Shown here: piece by piece, positions 1-8,846 of the stretch
Position numbering within the stretch: position 1 is the first letter of the stretch
Layout: each line of letters begins with the position of its first letter
Translations under genes and position numbers: made by a program
Assembly (NCBI GenBank): GCA_016709675.1
Contig: JADJMH010000034.1
Span: forward strand, 248,001 to 312,000
Reading direction: 5' to 3'
DNA from: Candidatus Accumulibacter proximus
GTDB lineage: Bacteria > Pseudomonadota > Gammaproteobacteria > Burkholderiales > Rhodocyclaceae
DNA: 64,000 bases
The notes under the pieces: generated by a model
The model's database searches: none
What the model saw: the letters and a program-made list of their open reading frames with translations, nothing else
What the model was told of the DNA's origin: nothing

Positions 1-519
1 CAGCGGGCGCAGTTCATTGAGCGCCGCGTCACCGTCGAGGTCGGCCAGCGTTTCAAAGATCAGCGGCTTGCCGCCCGCTGGCGGCGAGTACTTGACCTGG
101 AATCCTGCCGCCACCTTGCCCGACGCCGTCGGCTTGTAGTCCAGCGCCAGTTCGGTGAACGCCGAGGCCGGCGGGTGCGGCGCGTAGTCGAGCATGGCGG
201 TGAGCCGGCGGAGGCTTTCCCATTGCGTTGCCGTGCCGATCCAGCCTTCGTTGGCGATGGCGTCGAGCGATTCCGCGAGGACATGGCTGGCGCGGGCGTA
301 GCCGCGCGTGAGCTGCCAGAGCAGGTCGTCCGGGTTGCGCTGATAGACCGCTTCCATCGCTTCCCTCGGCGCGGCGTCGGCCGCGGCGGTGGCGGGCCAT
401 TGCGGGAAGTCGGCCGCCAGGCGGGCGCGCATGCGTTCGAGAAACACCGCCGCGTTGCCATCGACATAGCGCACACGGTCGAGTCCGGCACGGTTCCAGC
501 GGGTCAGGTCGCGTGCCAT
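1..519 (-). CDS. Putative baseplate assembly protein of a contractile injection system (3' part beyond window)
   Basis: ATG at 519 opens a frame that stays open to base 1 (173 residues visible), so the C-terminal part lies outside the window. The visible end carries a pattern typical of the large second baseplate protein in injection-system clusters: a Tyr-Lys-Pro-Thr-Ala-Ser-Gly segment, then a Phe-Glu-Thr-Leu-Ala-Asp-Leu-Asp segment. It starts 1 nt after the stop of the J-type protein at 521 and belongs to the same operon. Its expected role is building the baseplate wedge that anchors sheath, tube and fibres. The family assignment rests on the visible N-terminal third and on context. Confidence 0.75.
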   Translation of the reverse strand, partial: MARDLTRWNRAGLDRVRYVDGNAAVFLERMRARLAADFPQWPATAAADAAPREAMEAVYQRNPDDLLWQLTRGYARASHVLAESLDAIANEGWIGTATQWESLRRLTAMLDYAPHPPASAFTELALDYKPTASGKVAAGFQVKYSPPAGGKPLIFETLADLDGDAALNELRPL

Positions 520-520
520 G

Positions 521-1705
521 TCAGCCTCGCAGTCCGCCGTGCAGCGCCAGGCGGAAGTAGCCACGTGCGGCCTGGTTGGGCAGGTTGTCGCAGATCGCCA
601 CTTCGAGGCCCGCGAGCGCGATGCGGCCGCTGCTGGCCTGGTCCGGGAAGCGATCGCCAAGGCGCTTGAAGCGATTCAGGCAGACGTTGCTGACGCCTCC
701 CAGGGCGAGCAGCGTCTGGACGATGTCGCTGGCCCACAGGTCCTCGCCGAAGCGCAGGCGGCCCGGTGCGAAGAAGCCGCCCGGCCCGGTTGCCAGTGCC
801 TGCGAGACAGCGTCGCGCACCTCGCTCTGGTAGTGGTTGCCGGCGACCTGGATCGACAGCGCGAGCAGCACGCCAACCTCGACCGCGCGTCCCAGTTCCA
901 CCGCCTGGCCGGCCATGCGGTAGGCTTCGAGGTAGGGCAGGAGGATGGCGCGCAGGCTCGGGCCGTCCGCCAGACGCGGCAGCGGCAGGCCGCGCTCGGC
1001 GTGGAAGCGGACGGTGGCGTCAACCAGCGCCTGCGGCCAGGCGCCGGTCGCATCGAGATCACGGCGCAAGGCCGGAATCACCGCGATCCGGATGACCTGC
1101 CAAGACCCACCCCAGGATTCCCAGGCGTGCGCGCGTTCGACCAGCGGATGTTCCTCGAGTCGCAGCGCGAAGTCTTCGAGCGTGACCATGCGGTGCTGGC
1201 TGCGGATCGCGCGTGGCCCGGCCAGGCGCGCGAGATCCATGCGCTCCGGATGGTCTAGCCAGTATTGCTCGAGGCGTTCGCTGGCACTGCGGCCATCGCC
1301 GGCCGCCGGCGGGCGGTCGAAAGGCGGCTCGCCGAGATCCTGTGCCAGGCGCAGGGCGTCGTAGCCGATCAGCGACAGCAGACGGCGGACGGTTTCCGGC
1401 CGGCGGGCGGTTTCCAGCGTGAACTCGGCGGCGACGCGGTCCTGCATGTCGGAAAGCTTGTCAAGCTGGGCGGCGAGCACCTCCGCCAGCACCACCTCGA
1501 CGTCGGCCGGCGTCCAGCGACGCCGCTCGGGGAAGCGCGCGGCCAGCGCCTCGAGCATGAACAGGCGGAAGCCGTCGTAGTCGCGCAGATCCCAGTCGAA
1601 ATCATCGCCGACCGCGGGCAGCACCGGCGGCAGTTCGACGTGACGTCGGCCGCAGTCCGGGCAGCCGCCGGCATACTCCAGGCGTACGGTGGGGTTGAGG
1701 GCCAT
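521..1705 (-). CDS. Baseplate J-like wedge protein
   Basis: 394 residues. The start at 1705 overlaps the gp25 stop (TGATG), which fixes it. The C-terminal half has the gpJ/Afp11 layout: a V-T-L-E-D-F segment leading into the wedge domain, and a C-terminal tail with an R-L-R-F-G-E-D-L-W motif. The N-terminus carries a CxxC pair (C15, C18), and the first 120 residues contain a helical region rich in Arg and Asp. gpJ-type proteins link the central hub to the periphery of the baseplate. At 394 residues it is shorter than many eCIS J proteins. The next gene (1-519) looks like a second J-type or assembly protein, so the wedge function may be divided between two genes. Confidence 0.8.
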   Translation of the reverse strand: MALNPTVRLEYAGGCPDCGRRHVELPPVLPAVGDDFDWDLRDYDGFRLFMLEALAARFPERRRWTPADVEVVLAEVLAAQLDKLSDMQDRVAAEFTLETARRPETVRRLLSLIGYDALRLAQDLGEPPFDRPPAAGDGRSASERLEQYWLDHPERMDLARLAGPRAIRSQHRMVTLEDFALRLEEHPLVERAHAWESWGGSWQVIRIAVIPALRRDLDATGAWPQALVDATVRFHAERGLPLPRLADGPSLRAILLPYLEAYRMAGQAVELGRAVEVGVLLALSIQVAGNHYQSEVRDAVSQALATGPGGFFAPGRLRFGEDLWASDIVQTLLALGGVSNVCLNRFKRLGDRFPDQASSGRIALAGLEVAICDNLPNQAARGYFRLALHGGLRG

Positions 1706-2121
1706 CAGCTGTTCCCTCCGGTGAGGACCAGTTCTTCGCGCCGGCCGATCGCTGCCAGGGTGTAGGCAATGCGCACGACGAGTTGGGCGTCGACGCCGCT
1801 GACCTCGATCTCCAGCGAACGCGGATCGACCTCGCCGGTCAGCGCTTCGCCGAGTGCCGCGGCCAGGCGGCGCTGGGTGACCTGCCACAGCGGCGAGGCG
1901 TTGGGTTCGAAGAGCAGGGTGCGTAGGCCGGCGCCGAACTCCGGTCGGAAGACACGTTCGCCGGGGACGGTGAACAGGATTTGTTCGATCTGGCCGCGAA
2001 TGTGCTGTCCCCGGCTGGCGAGGCGCGGCCAGTGGCGCAGGTCGCCAGCCGGCGCCTCGACGGGGCGGGCGATGCGCAGGGGAAACGCCAGGTAGGGCGG
2101 ATCAGCAAGTCGGCGGCTCAT
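1705..2121 (-). CDS. gp25-like baseplate wedge protein
   Basis: 138 residues, gp25/lysozyme-like baseplate family (Afp9 equivalent). Visible family features are the L-F-T-V-P-G-E-R segment, an E-F-G-A-G-L-R segment around residue 60, and a C-terminal beta-rich part ending in R-I-A-Y-T-L. ATG at 2121 overlaps the upstream gpV stop by 4 nt (ATGA). An in-frame start at 2706 would lie inside gpV and is rejected. The protein is expected to connect the hub to the first sheath ring. No PAAR tip gene is seen next to it, although one often sits here in related clusters. Confidence 0.88.
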   Translation of the reverse strand: MSRRLADPPYLAFPLRIARPVEAPAGDLRHWPRLASRGQHIRGQIEQILFTVPGERVFRPEFGAGLRTLLFEPNASPLWQVTQRRLAAALGEALTGEVDPRSLEIEVSGVDAQLVVRIAYTLAAIGRREELVLTGGNS

Positions 2122-2936
2122 GCGGTTTTCACCTTGAACGAGAGGCTGGACATTTCGCCCTGCGGAATCGGCGGCGAGGTCGGGCTGCCGGGCGCGGTGC
2201 AGGTATGTATATGGGTGGCGAACAGGGTCAGGAAGCTCTGGCCTTTGATCACCGGTTCGCCGCCTTCGCCGCCAAGCAGCACCTGCTGGCCGTCGACGAC
2301 GATCTTCATGGCCTTGACGGTGATTCCCGAGGCAGCCATCTCGATCTTGTTGCCGCTGGCGTCCTGCACCGTCACGCCGCTGGCGGTCATCGTCAGGCTG
2401 TTGCCGTTGGCGTCCTCGAGCACCAGTTCGCCGGCAGCGGCATCGAGCGTCAGATGGGCGCCGTTCTGGTCGGTCAGCGCCACCGTGCCCTCGGCGTCGA
2501 TGTCGAGGGTGGCACCGCCGGCATGCTGCAGATGGACCTGCTCGGAACCCGAGCTGTCCTCGAAGGAAAGGTAGTGGCCGCCGGCCGTCTTGAAGACGTG
2601 GGACTGCGGTTGCGCGGTGGCTTCCGCCGGCGGATCGCCCGCCGCCTGCCAGAAGGTGCCGGTCCAGATCGGGTAGGTCAGGTCGCCGCCCTCGAACTCG
2701 ACCCATACCTGGGCGCCAACCTCGGGTACACAGAACCAGCCCTGGTCGGCAAGGCCGCCATAGGGTACGCAGGGCAATGCCCAGTCGGTGGCCTGGTCGC
2801 CGAGGAGCGCCGGCACCTGCACCTTGACGCGGCCGCGCCGGTCGGGGTCGGCGTTGTCCACGACGAAGCCGCGATACTTGCCGTAGGTGCGCTGATTGCG
2901 CAGCGTCTGGACGAGGGCGCGTTCGGTGTCGCTCAT
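2118..2936 (-). CDS. Spike protein, phage baseplate assembly protein V type
   Basis: 272 residues. An N-terminal OB-fold region (G-R-V-K-V-Q-V-P and a V-W-V-E-F-E-G-G-D segment around residue 85) is followed by a C-terminal repetitive beta-helix region in which short hydrophobic strands alternate with D/G turns (about residues 125-235). This is the arrangement of the gpV/VgrG needle. The start at 2936 overlaps the gpD stop by 4 nt (ATGA). In Afp8-like spikes gpD and gpV are one polypeptide, whereas here they are two coupled genes. Its job is the membrane-puncturing spike under the tube. Confidence 0.88.
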   Translation of the reverse strand: MSDTERALVQTLRNQRTYGKYRGFVVDNADPDRRGRVKVQVPALLGDQATDWALPCVPYGGLADQGWFCVPEVGAQVWVEFEGGDLTYPIWTGTFWQAAGDPPAEATAQPQSHVFKTAGGHYLSFEDSSGSEQVHLQHAGGATLDIDAEGTVALTDQNGAHLTLDAAAGELVLEDANGNSLTMTASGVTVQDASGNKIEMAASGITVKAMKIVVDGQQVLLGGEGGEPVIKGQSFLTLFATHIHTCTAPGSPTSPPIPQGEMSSLSFKVKTA

Positions 2937-4144
2937 AGTCCCAGCCCGACGCCGAAGGAGAGGTCGACGCCGCCCATCACAGCGGCCAGTGGCCCGGCGC
3001 CCGGCAGACTGTCGAGGTTGTCGCCCCAGGCATTGCGCAGCAGGCGGAAACGCTGACGATAGCCGCTGGCGTTGAAGGTGTGAGTGACGCCATCGACGTA
3101 GTAGAGGCCGGCCAGCCGGCTGCCGACGCCGTCTACACCGACCGGCAGGCCGGCCAGCAGGACATGCCCGTAGAGCGTTCCGTCGAGTTCGCCTTCGGCC
3201 TGGATCTTGTGCAGGTCGGCTTCGTTGGCCTTGTGCAAGGCCTTGGCGCGGAGCACCGCCTCGCTGGTGCCGGCGTCGCCGCTCATCCGCCAGACGAAGG
3301 CCGGCAGGCCTGCCTCGGGGTTGCCGGCGCGCTCGGTGCCAAGCACCGGCAGATCGGGTTCGACGATCACTTCGCTCGAACCGTCGCCGCTTTCCGCCGC
3401 CAGGTCGAAGGCGACGGCGTCGGGTTGATGGGCGTCGGCGGTGACGTTGATCGAGATGCAGTTGCCGGCCTTGCCGGCGTAGATGGTCAGGGTCGGTTGC
3501 GGCAGCGGCAGGCCGACGCGTGGCGGGCCAAAGTACACCATCCCGCGGCGAAAATAGAGTTCGTAGCCGTTCTCTTCGGCGCGTGCCTGCAGCAGGGCGA
3601 TGTCGGTGCCGTCCTGGTTGAGGCCGACGATGCGTGCCTGACCGCTGCCGTTCATCGGGTCGGGGGTGAGGCCGGAGTAGTTGCCCAGGGTCTCGCCGAG
3701 GATCTGCAGGTCGGAGCTGGGCAACTGCTCGCTGCCCCACGAGCGGCGGCGGTGTTCGCGATCGAGCTGCAGCGATTCATCCTGGCATTCGACCACCAGC
3801 TTGGCAGCGCCGGCATCTTCGGGATACTCGGCGCGGATCTGGCGGATGAAGCCGCGCAATACTTCTTCTTCGTGGTTGCCAAAGGCCGCGACGATGCTGA
3901 TGCGGTTCCACTCGCGCATCAGCGGCGTATTGTCGAAAAGGCCGGTGGCGTCCTGCACCATCCATTCGCCGCGCTCGTCGCGGCGCGTTTCGAAGGTCAG
4001 CGTTGCGGAATCGGGGGCATTGCGGCCGGTTTCGACCGTCACTTCGGCGAGCAGCGGGTAGAGCGACTCGATCGGCGTGTCGTTGATGCGCACGAGGCAT
4101 TCGGCGGGCTCGCGCGAAAACCCGGAGAGCAGGTCGGTGATCAT
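2933..4144 (-). CDS. Phage late control gene D-like hub protein
   Basis: 403 residues, gpD/VgrG N-terminal hub family. It has the early V-R-I-N-D-T-P-I segment, a long mid-region of mixed alpha/beta (a C-Q-D-E-S-L-Q-L-D segment around residue 115), and a C-terminal G-L-Y-Y-V-D-G-V-T-H segment typical of the end of the hub domain. ATG at 4144 overlaps the preceding stop (ATGA). The in-frame ATG at 4276 lies inside the upstream gene and has no independent support. The hub would trimerise and seat the gpV spike encoded immediately downstream. Confidence 0.87.
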   Translation of the reverse strand: MITDLLSGFSREPAECLVRINDTPIESLYPLLAEVTVETGRNAPDSATLTFETRRDERGEWMVQDATGLFDNTPLMREWNRISIVAAFGNHEEEVLRGFIRQIRAEYPEDAGAAKLVVECQDESLQLDREHRRRSWGSEQLPSSDLQILGETLGNYSGLTPDPMNGSGQARIVGLNQDGTDIALLQARAEENGYELYFRRGMVYFGPPRVGLPLPQPTLTIYAGKAGNCISINVTADAHQPDAVAFDLAAESGDGSSEVIVEPDLPVLGTERAGNPEAGLPAFVWRMSGDAGTSEAVLRAKALHKANEADLHKIQAEGELDGTLYGHVLLAGLPVGVDGVGSRLAGLYYVDGVTHTFNASGYRQRFRLLRNAWGDNLDSLPGAGPLAAVMGGVDLSFGVGLGL

Positions 4145-4497
4145 GTGCCACCCTCTTTGGCGCGCGGGATCAGCAGCACCTCGCCGAAGTCGGCAACGCT
4201 GTCGGTTGCCGGCAGCAGTTGGTCGCCGACGCGTGGCAACTGTGGCGCACCGACGATCTCCAGCTGCGCGGCGCAAAGCAGGTCGGGGTTGGCATCGAGG
4301 ATTCGGTGCCAGAGGTAGGGGTCGTTGAAGTAATTGACGCCAAGCGCGTCCAGTCGCTCGCCGGGCTGCAGCACGTGCTCGAGTACCGGCGTTGCGCTGC
4401 CAATGACGCGGGCGCGGACGCCCCGGAAGGGCAGGCTGCCATCCTCCTTCGGTTCGAAGCGGCGGCTGCCGAGGTAACGCGAACGCTTGGTAAACAT
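4141..4497 (-). CDS. LysM-like baseplate adaptor (phage tail protein X type)
   Basis: 118 residues. After a basic N-terminus there is a LysM-like block at about residues 42-100. It has a Q-P-G-E-R-L-D-A-L segment, then a Y-L-W-H-R-I-L-D-A-N-P-D-L helix-turn and a closing I-P-R segment. Such small LysM/gpX proteins sit between tube and baseplate hub. Start and stop both overlap neighbours by 1-4 nt, so the gene is translationally coupled to the 215-residue adaptor upstream and to the hub gene downstream. Confidence 0.8.
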   Translation of the reverse strand: MFTKRSRYLGSRRFEPKEDGSLPFRGVRARVIGSATPVLEHVLQPGERLDALGVNYFNDPYLWHRILDANPDLLCAAQLEIVGAPQLPRVGDQLLPATDSVADFGEVLLIPRAKEGGT

Positions 4498-5144
4498 CAG
4501 AGCAACCCTCCGATGGCGGCAGCTGCTGCCTGGCCGGTGTGCAGCGCGGCGAACGCGGTCTGGCGAACCTTTTCCATCAGGTAGAAGGGGTTATTGCCTT
4601 CGATCACCTGCATGGTTAGCTTGACCGTCGCGCGATAGGGGACCAGGCTCGGCAGATGGGCGCTCTCGGTGACATCGACCGTTTTCAGGAAGACCGGCAG
4701 GACATGCGTTCCCCAGACGAAGAGCATCACCGACGCCGACTCGTTGCGCTGGAAGGCGCGGCTGCCGCCCATGCCGAGGCTGGCCAGCATCTGCACGCCG
4801 CCCGGCCCCTGCGTCTTCGGTTCGACCATGCTGCGCAGGGTTGCCAGCTCGGGCTCGACGCCCAGCGAGCAGGCGATGGCGTCGCCGTCGTTCATGCGGT
4901 CGGTGGCGTCGAGCAGGATTTCGACGTCGAAGCTCTCGGGTTCGAGCGACACCCCCTGTGAGACGCGCGGGGTTTCGGTGGGGAGGAAAAAGTCGAAGCC
5001 GCCGCGGGTTGCCGGCGTGCTGCCGAGGGTGATGGTCACCGAGCGATTACGCGTGATCTGCTGTGGATTGAAGTCGAAGGCCAGTACCAGCGGTGGCACC
5101 GACAGGGCGTACTCGAGCAGGAATCCCTTCACCGGGTTGAGCAT
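4497..5144 (-). CDS. Contractile injection system tube-baseplate adaptor (Afp7-like)
   Basis: 215 residues matching the family that begins with a short hydrophobic strand followed by F-D-F-N-P-Q-Q-I and then an R-N-R-S segment. The motif is present at residues 24-35. The remainder is mostly beta. In Afp7-like proteins a LysM follows this domain; here the LysM part is the next gene (4141-4497), so the two appear split. It probably forms the ring joining the first tube layer to the hub. The start at 5144 overlaps the stop of the 92-residue gene. Confidence 0.78.
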   Translation of the reverse strand: MLNPVKGFLLEYALSVPPLVLAFDFNPQQITRNRSVTITLGSTPATRGGFDFFLPTETPRVSQGVSLEPESFDVEILLDATDRMNDGDAIACSLGVEPELATLRSMVEPKTQGPGGVQMLASLGMGGSRAFQRNESASVMLFVWGTHVLPVFLKTVDVTESAHLPSLVPYRATVKLTMQVIEGNNPFYLMEKVRQTAFAALHTGQAAAAAIGGLL

Positions 5145-5422
5145 CAGAGACCTCCGTCGATGCGCAGGCGGATCGCCTGTGCCAGTTGCGTGGCGATGCG
5201 CCGGTCACTCCAGTGCTGCTGTACCGTCTGGGGTGCAAGCTGCAGTTGCGCGATGCTTGCCGTACGCGCGGTCGGTGGCGAAGCGGCGAGGGCCTCGGCG
5301 GTCAGCCGTCCGATGCGCGCGGCACGCCGTTCGAAGCCCGCCGGCAGACGCAGCGCCAGGGTGTCGATGCGCAGCTGCGGCAGCGCCGCCGGCGCCATGG
5401 CCGGCTGGTGGCGATCAGCCAT
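5144..5422 (-). CDS. Small conserved-position injection-system protein, unknown
   Basis: 92 residues, with its start inside the 3' end of the AAA+ gene (8-nt overlap) and its stop overlapping the next start. It is Ala/Arg/Leu-rich. It contains a hydrophobic-basic stretch near residue 20 and a C-terminal helix with H-W-S-D-R-R. I do not recognise a domain. Its position between the ATPase and the tube adaptor suggests an assembly factor or small structural subunit. It is read in the same operon with no spacer, and its frame is supported by tight overlaps at both ends. Confidence 0.65.
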   Translation of the reverse strand: MADRHQPAMAPAALPQLRIDTLALRLPAGFERRAARIGRLTAEALAASPPTARTASIAQLQLAPQTVQQHWSDRRIATQLAQAIRLRIDGGL

Positions 5423-6758
5423 CGAAACACTCCTGCGGCAGATGGGCGGCGAGGGGGCCGAGTTCGCCGCGGGCACACTCGCGGCCGTCCTTGTTGATCT
5501 CGCGCCAGATCCCCAGCGCCAGTTCGGCCGGACCGATGGCGCCAGCGGCACCGGCCGCCAGGTAGGCGGCATGCAGGGCGGCGTTGCGGATCTGGCCACC
5601 GGTGAGGGCGACGGCGCTGGCCAGTTCTGCGACGTCCACGCCGGCGGCAAGTGGCGCGCGCGGTGGCAGCAGACGGCTCCACAGCGTGGCACGGGCGTCG
5701 ACGTCGGGACGCGGAAACTCCACCACCATCTGCAGGCGGCGGGTAAAGGCCGCGTCGAGGTTGCGGCGCAGGTTGGTGGTCAGGATCACCGGGCCGCGGT
5801 GAGTCTCGATGCGGCTCAGCAGGTGGCTGACTTCCATGTTCGCGTAACGGTCGCGCGCTTCCTTGATCTCGCCGCGCTTGGCGAACAGCGCGTCGGCTTC
5901 GTCGAACTGCAGCACCATCGGCTGGTCGTGCGCGGCATCGAACAGACGGTTGAGATTCTCTTCGGTCTCGCCGACGTACTTGGACACCAGACGGCCAAGG
6001 TCGATGCGGAACAGCGGCCAGTCCATCGCGCTGGCGATGACGCGCGCAGCGAGGGTCTTGCCGGTACCCGAGGGGCCAGCGAAAAGCGCCACCGGTCCAC
6101 CGCCGCAGGGCGCGCCCCAGTCGCCTTCGACGGTGGCACGGTGTTCGATCCAAAGCATGAACTCGCGCAGCATGCGCAGCCGGTCGGCCGGTAGCACCAG
6201 ATCATCCCAGCTGGCGCCGCCGAGCACTGCTTCGGAGCCGGGGGGCGCCGGCGGTTGCCAGCGTCGGCCGGCGATACGGGCGATCAGCCCGTTCTCTGGC
6301 TGCAGTGGCTGCCAGGCTTCGTCGCGCGCGACGGCGATCAGCCGCGCCCGGCGCAGCGTGCCCGAGGGCGCCAGAGCGGCACGCAGGTTCTCGCCCTGGT
6401 GCGGCTCGAGGGCAAACAGTTCATGCAGCAGCGCGCGGCACGGCCAGGGTTCCTTGTGTCCCGACTGCAGGTTCTGGTAGGTCCAGCCGAGGCGAGGCTC
6501 GAACTCGGGGGCGGCGACGGCGGCCAGGATATCGTACTCGACCGGCGTCAGTCGCTCGCCGAGCAGCTGTTCCCAGACGCCTTCCGGCGAACGCAGCGCT
6601 TCGACTGCCGCCTGCAGCTCGCGCAGGCGCGCCAGATCGGTGGCACCGACTTCGCTGCCGCCGCGGTTCAGCGAGACACAGTAGGCGAGCAGCTGAACCC
6701 GCTCCCACTCGGGGGTGAGCTGGATTAGCGCCGACAACTCGGGGTGCGGCGCGTTCAC
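5415..6758 (-). CDS. AAA+ ATPase of the injection system (Afp15-like)
   Basis: 447 residues. The N-terminal 200 residues are helical. The C-terminal half is a AAA+ module with Walker A G-P-S-G-T-G-K-T at about residues 226-233, Walker B V-L-Q-F-D-E-A-D, a sensor-1 T-T-N, and an R-R pair that could supply the arginine finger. The start codon is GTG at 6758, overlapping the DUF4255 stop (GTGA). ATPases of this family are required for assembly of Afp/PVC-type particles and, unlike ClpV, are not thought to recycle the sheath. Directly upstream is the tail-terminator gene, the usual partner. Confidence 0.88.
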   Translation of the reverse strand: MNAPHPELSALIQLTPEWERVQLLAYCVSLNRGGSEVGATDLARLRELQAAVEALRSPEGVWEQLLGERLTPVEYDILAAVAAPEFEPRLGWTYQNLQSGHKEPWPCRALLHELFALEPHQGENLRAALAPSGTLRRARLIAVARDEAWQPLQPENGLIARIAGRRWQPPAPPGSEAVLGGASWDDLVLPADRLRMLREFMLWIEHRATVEGDWGAPCGGGPVALFAGPSGTGKTLAARVIASAMDWPLFRIDLGRLVSKYVGETEENLNRLFDAAHDQPMVLQFDEADALFAKRGEIKEARDRYANMEVSHLLSRIETHRGPVILTTNLRRNLDAAFTRRLQMVVEFPRPDVDARATLWSRLLPPRAPLAAGVDVAELASAVALTGGQIRNAALHAAYLAAGAAGAIGPAELALGIWREINKDGRECARGELGPLAAHLPQECFDG

Positions 6759-7774
6759 GGTGCGACCTCGAAGAGCGTGACGAGGACCGGGTTGCTGCGC
6801 AGTGTCAGCACGACGCCATCGAAACGCACGAAGCTGCGCTCGGCGTGGAGCACCATCTGGCCGGCGCGGTCGGTGAAGGGCAGGGCGGTGGTCTGCAGGG
6901 CGGCGCCAGCGACGGCGTCGGGGTCGATCAAAGTGTCGGTGATGGCAAAGGGGACCGATGGCGCCTGTGCGACCCAGCCGCTGGCCGGCTCCCAGGTTTC
7001 CCAGCGCAGGCTGACCGACGCACCGGCAGCGCCTGCGACCCAGGCGCGCGGCACGAAGGCCGCGAGCTGCGGGCTGCCGACCGGCAGCGAGATCGACTGC
7101 CGGCAGTTGGTGCCGTCGACCAGGCAGAGGGCCGGCGCCCAGTCTGCCTGGCGCGTGTCCGGCTGCAGCCGCGGCAACTCGGGCGGTGTCGCGCCGATGC
7201 CGACGGCCGTCGCGTCCATCGTCGCGCGGACGCCCAGCCCGATGGCGCCGGCGAGCGCTGGCGGCAGCGCGGCAACGCGCGGAATAACCGGTGCCAGGCT
7301 GACCTCGAAGAGTGCCGAGGGTCGATAGACGGTATCGCCCTGGGTGGCCCAGAGCTGGTTCAACTGGTCGAGCCCGAGGGTCAGGAAGATCACCTGGACG
7401 CGGAAGGTTTCGCTCTCCACCAGCAGGTCGAACAGCGGGTTCTCGTGAAAGTGGCGTAGCACCTCACCGATTACCCGCAGGTCGTTCTCGCCGGCCGGGA
7501 TCGGGTTTTCGTCGACACAGAAGGGCGTCGCCAGGCAATGCATGCGCAGCAGCCAGGTTTCTCCCGGCAACAGGTCAGCGTCGAAACCCGAGGGCTCGAA
7601 GCGAAAGAAGAACAGGTTGAGGCGATGATTGGTGTCGGTGTCGGTTGGCGCAGCGGCGGCGGGTGTGCCCAGCAGCACGTCGATGCGCGAGCGGTCAGCG
7701 GCGTTGATCCCGGCCGACAGCTGCTGAGCAACGCTGCGGCAGACTTGCGCGAGCGAGGAGAGGCCGACAGCCAT
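6755..7774 (-). CDS. DUF4255 tail-terminator/cap protein (Afp16-like)
   Basis: 339 residues. The N-terminal about 180 residues match DUF4255: an N-H-R-L-N-L-F-F-F-R segment, then an H-F-H-E-N-P motif and an L-D-Q-L-N-Q-L-W motif near residue 135. These are the hallmarks of the Afp16/Pvc16 cap that fixes tube length. The C-terminal half is a less conserved beta-rich extension of about 150 residues. A GGGAG ribosome site lies about 8 nt before ATG 7774. A 101-nt gap separates it from the upstream low-complexity gene, the second-largest spacer in the operon. Confidence 0.87.
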   Translation of the reverse strand: MAVGLSSLAQVCRSVAQQLSAGINAADRSRIDVLLGTPAAAAPTDTDTNHRLNLFFFRFEPSGFDADLLPGETWLLRMHCLATPFCVDENPIPAGENDLRVIGEVLRHFHENPLFDLLVESETFRVQVIFLTLGLDQLNQLWATQGDTVYRPSALFEVSLAPVIPRVAALPPALAGAIGLGVRATMDATAVGIGATPPELPRLQPDTRQADWAPALCLVDGTNCRQSISLPVGSPQLAAFVPRAWVAGAAGASVSLRWETWEPASGWVAQAPSVPFAITDTLIDPDAVAGAALQTTALPFTDRAGQMVLHAERSFVRFDGVVLTLRSNPVLVTLFEVAP

Positions 7775-7875
7775 GGTTCATGTCTCCCTGCAGGCGGCCG
7801 GCAGGCCACTGTCGGGCCCGGCCGCCCGGCGGTTCGCCGGCGCAGCGAGGAACAGAAGATGGCTTGGCCGGCGCA

Positions 7876-8838
7876 TCACAATCGCCTCAGGTAGTGCTTG
7901 CTGAGGAAGGCGTCGGAGGGCGCTGTGGGCGGCCGTGCTGGCGGTTGCGCTGGTGCGATCACGGTCACGTCAATGCGTCCAATCGACAGCTGCGGCGCTG
8001 CCGCCAGGGCCGTGCCCGAGCGTGCCGAATTCTGTCCGCCGGCCGGCGGGCGAGGGCTGGCCGGCATGAACCCGGCCGACGCCACCCGTCTGCTGCCGGC
8101 GCCGGTGCCTGTTGTGGCCGGCGACGTGTCCAGGGCGGCGTATGCGCGTTCGCGCGACCGTTCGCTGGCGGGTTGGGCGCGGGAGTCGGCCGGGAGGGCG
8201 GAGTGAGCACTGGCGTCCGGCCCCGTCGCCGCGATAGTGCGGTCATCCGCCTCGCTGGCCGAGGTGGTGGCGCCGCTGGTGGCGGCGGGCGTTGCCGCGG
8301 CAGCAACGAGGGGTGAGGGTTCTCCAGAAGGGGCACCGCGCCCCGTTGTCCGTCGCATTCCATCAGAGCTGTCAATCCGCTGAACAAGTTTGCCAGAGTA
8401 GTCAAACGGGGAGGGAACTTGGCTTGAGGAGATTGAGGACCCAGTCAACACACCGTATGACAACCGATGAGAGAAGTCTGGAGAAGCCAATCGCTCTTGC
8501 TTATCCGTAGCGTCAGAGTTCCACGTGCGTACCGGTTCTTTACCTGTTTCCAGGCCATCAATCGAGATAAAAGACTGGCGCGAAGCGTCGTAAAAATACC
8601 CAACAGGGGCGTGGAGTGAGCCCGCATCAAAGCTGCCTGCGTCCAACGCCCGTGGGGCGGGTGGTGCCACTGGCGGAAGGTGCCCGCCATCCTTCTGGAG
8701 TCGGTAGACCGTGAGCGCATCGCCGTCGTCGGCCGGTGGCTCAGAGTCGAATTCGGGCGCATCTGCCGGCGCACGGCGCACGGTCAGGCGTGGCAGTGGC
8801 CGGCTGGCGTCGGACAGGGTGTCGTTGAGGATGCCCAC
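7876..8838 (-). CDS. Low-complexity injection-system protein, unknown (possible cargo or linker)
   Basis: 320 residues from a GTG at 8838, chosen because the frame follows the stop at 8847 and no ATG is available; the start is uncertain. The first about 70 and last about 170 residues are Ala/Pro/Ser/Arg-rich and probably disordered. The middle (about residues 70-160) looks different, with aromatic and polar residues and short D-A-S-R-Q-S-F-type strands. The DNA for that middle part, about 8360-8620, is visibly lower in GC than the rest of the operon. No domain is recognised. It sits between the T4-type baseplate gene and the cap gene, and could be a cargo, a variable linker or a surface element. 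Confidence 0.55.
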   Translation of the reverse strand: MGILNDTLSDASRPLPRLTVRRAPADAPEFDSEPPADDGDALTVYRLQKDGGHLPPVAPPAPRALDAGSFDAGSLHAPVGYFYDASRQSFISIDGLETGKEPVRTWNSDATDKQERLASPDFSHRLSYGVLTGSSISSSQVPSPFDYSGKLVQRIDSSDGMRRTTGRGAPSGEPSPLVAAAATPAATSGATTSASEADDRTIAATGPDASAHSALPADSRAQPASERSRERAYAALDTSPATTGTGAGSRRVASAGFMPASPRPPAGGQNSARSGTALAAAPQLSIGRIDVTVIAPAQPPARPPTAPSDAFLSKHYLRRL

Positions 8839-8846
8839 GGCCCTGC

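Noticed and set aside
1705..2706. 333-residue version of gp25
   Set aside because: The added N-terminus is antiframe of gpV; ATG 2121 overlaps the gpV stop and fits family length.
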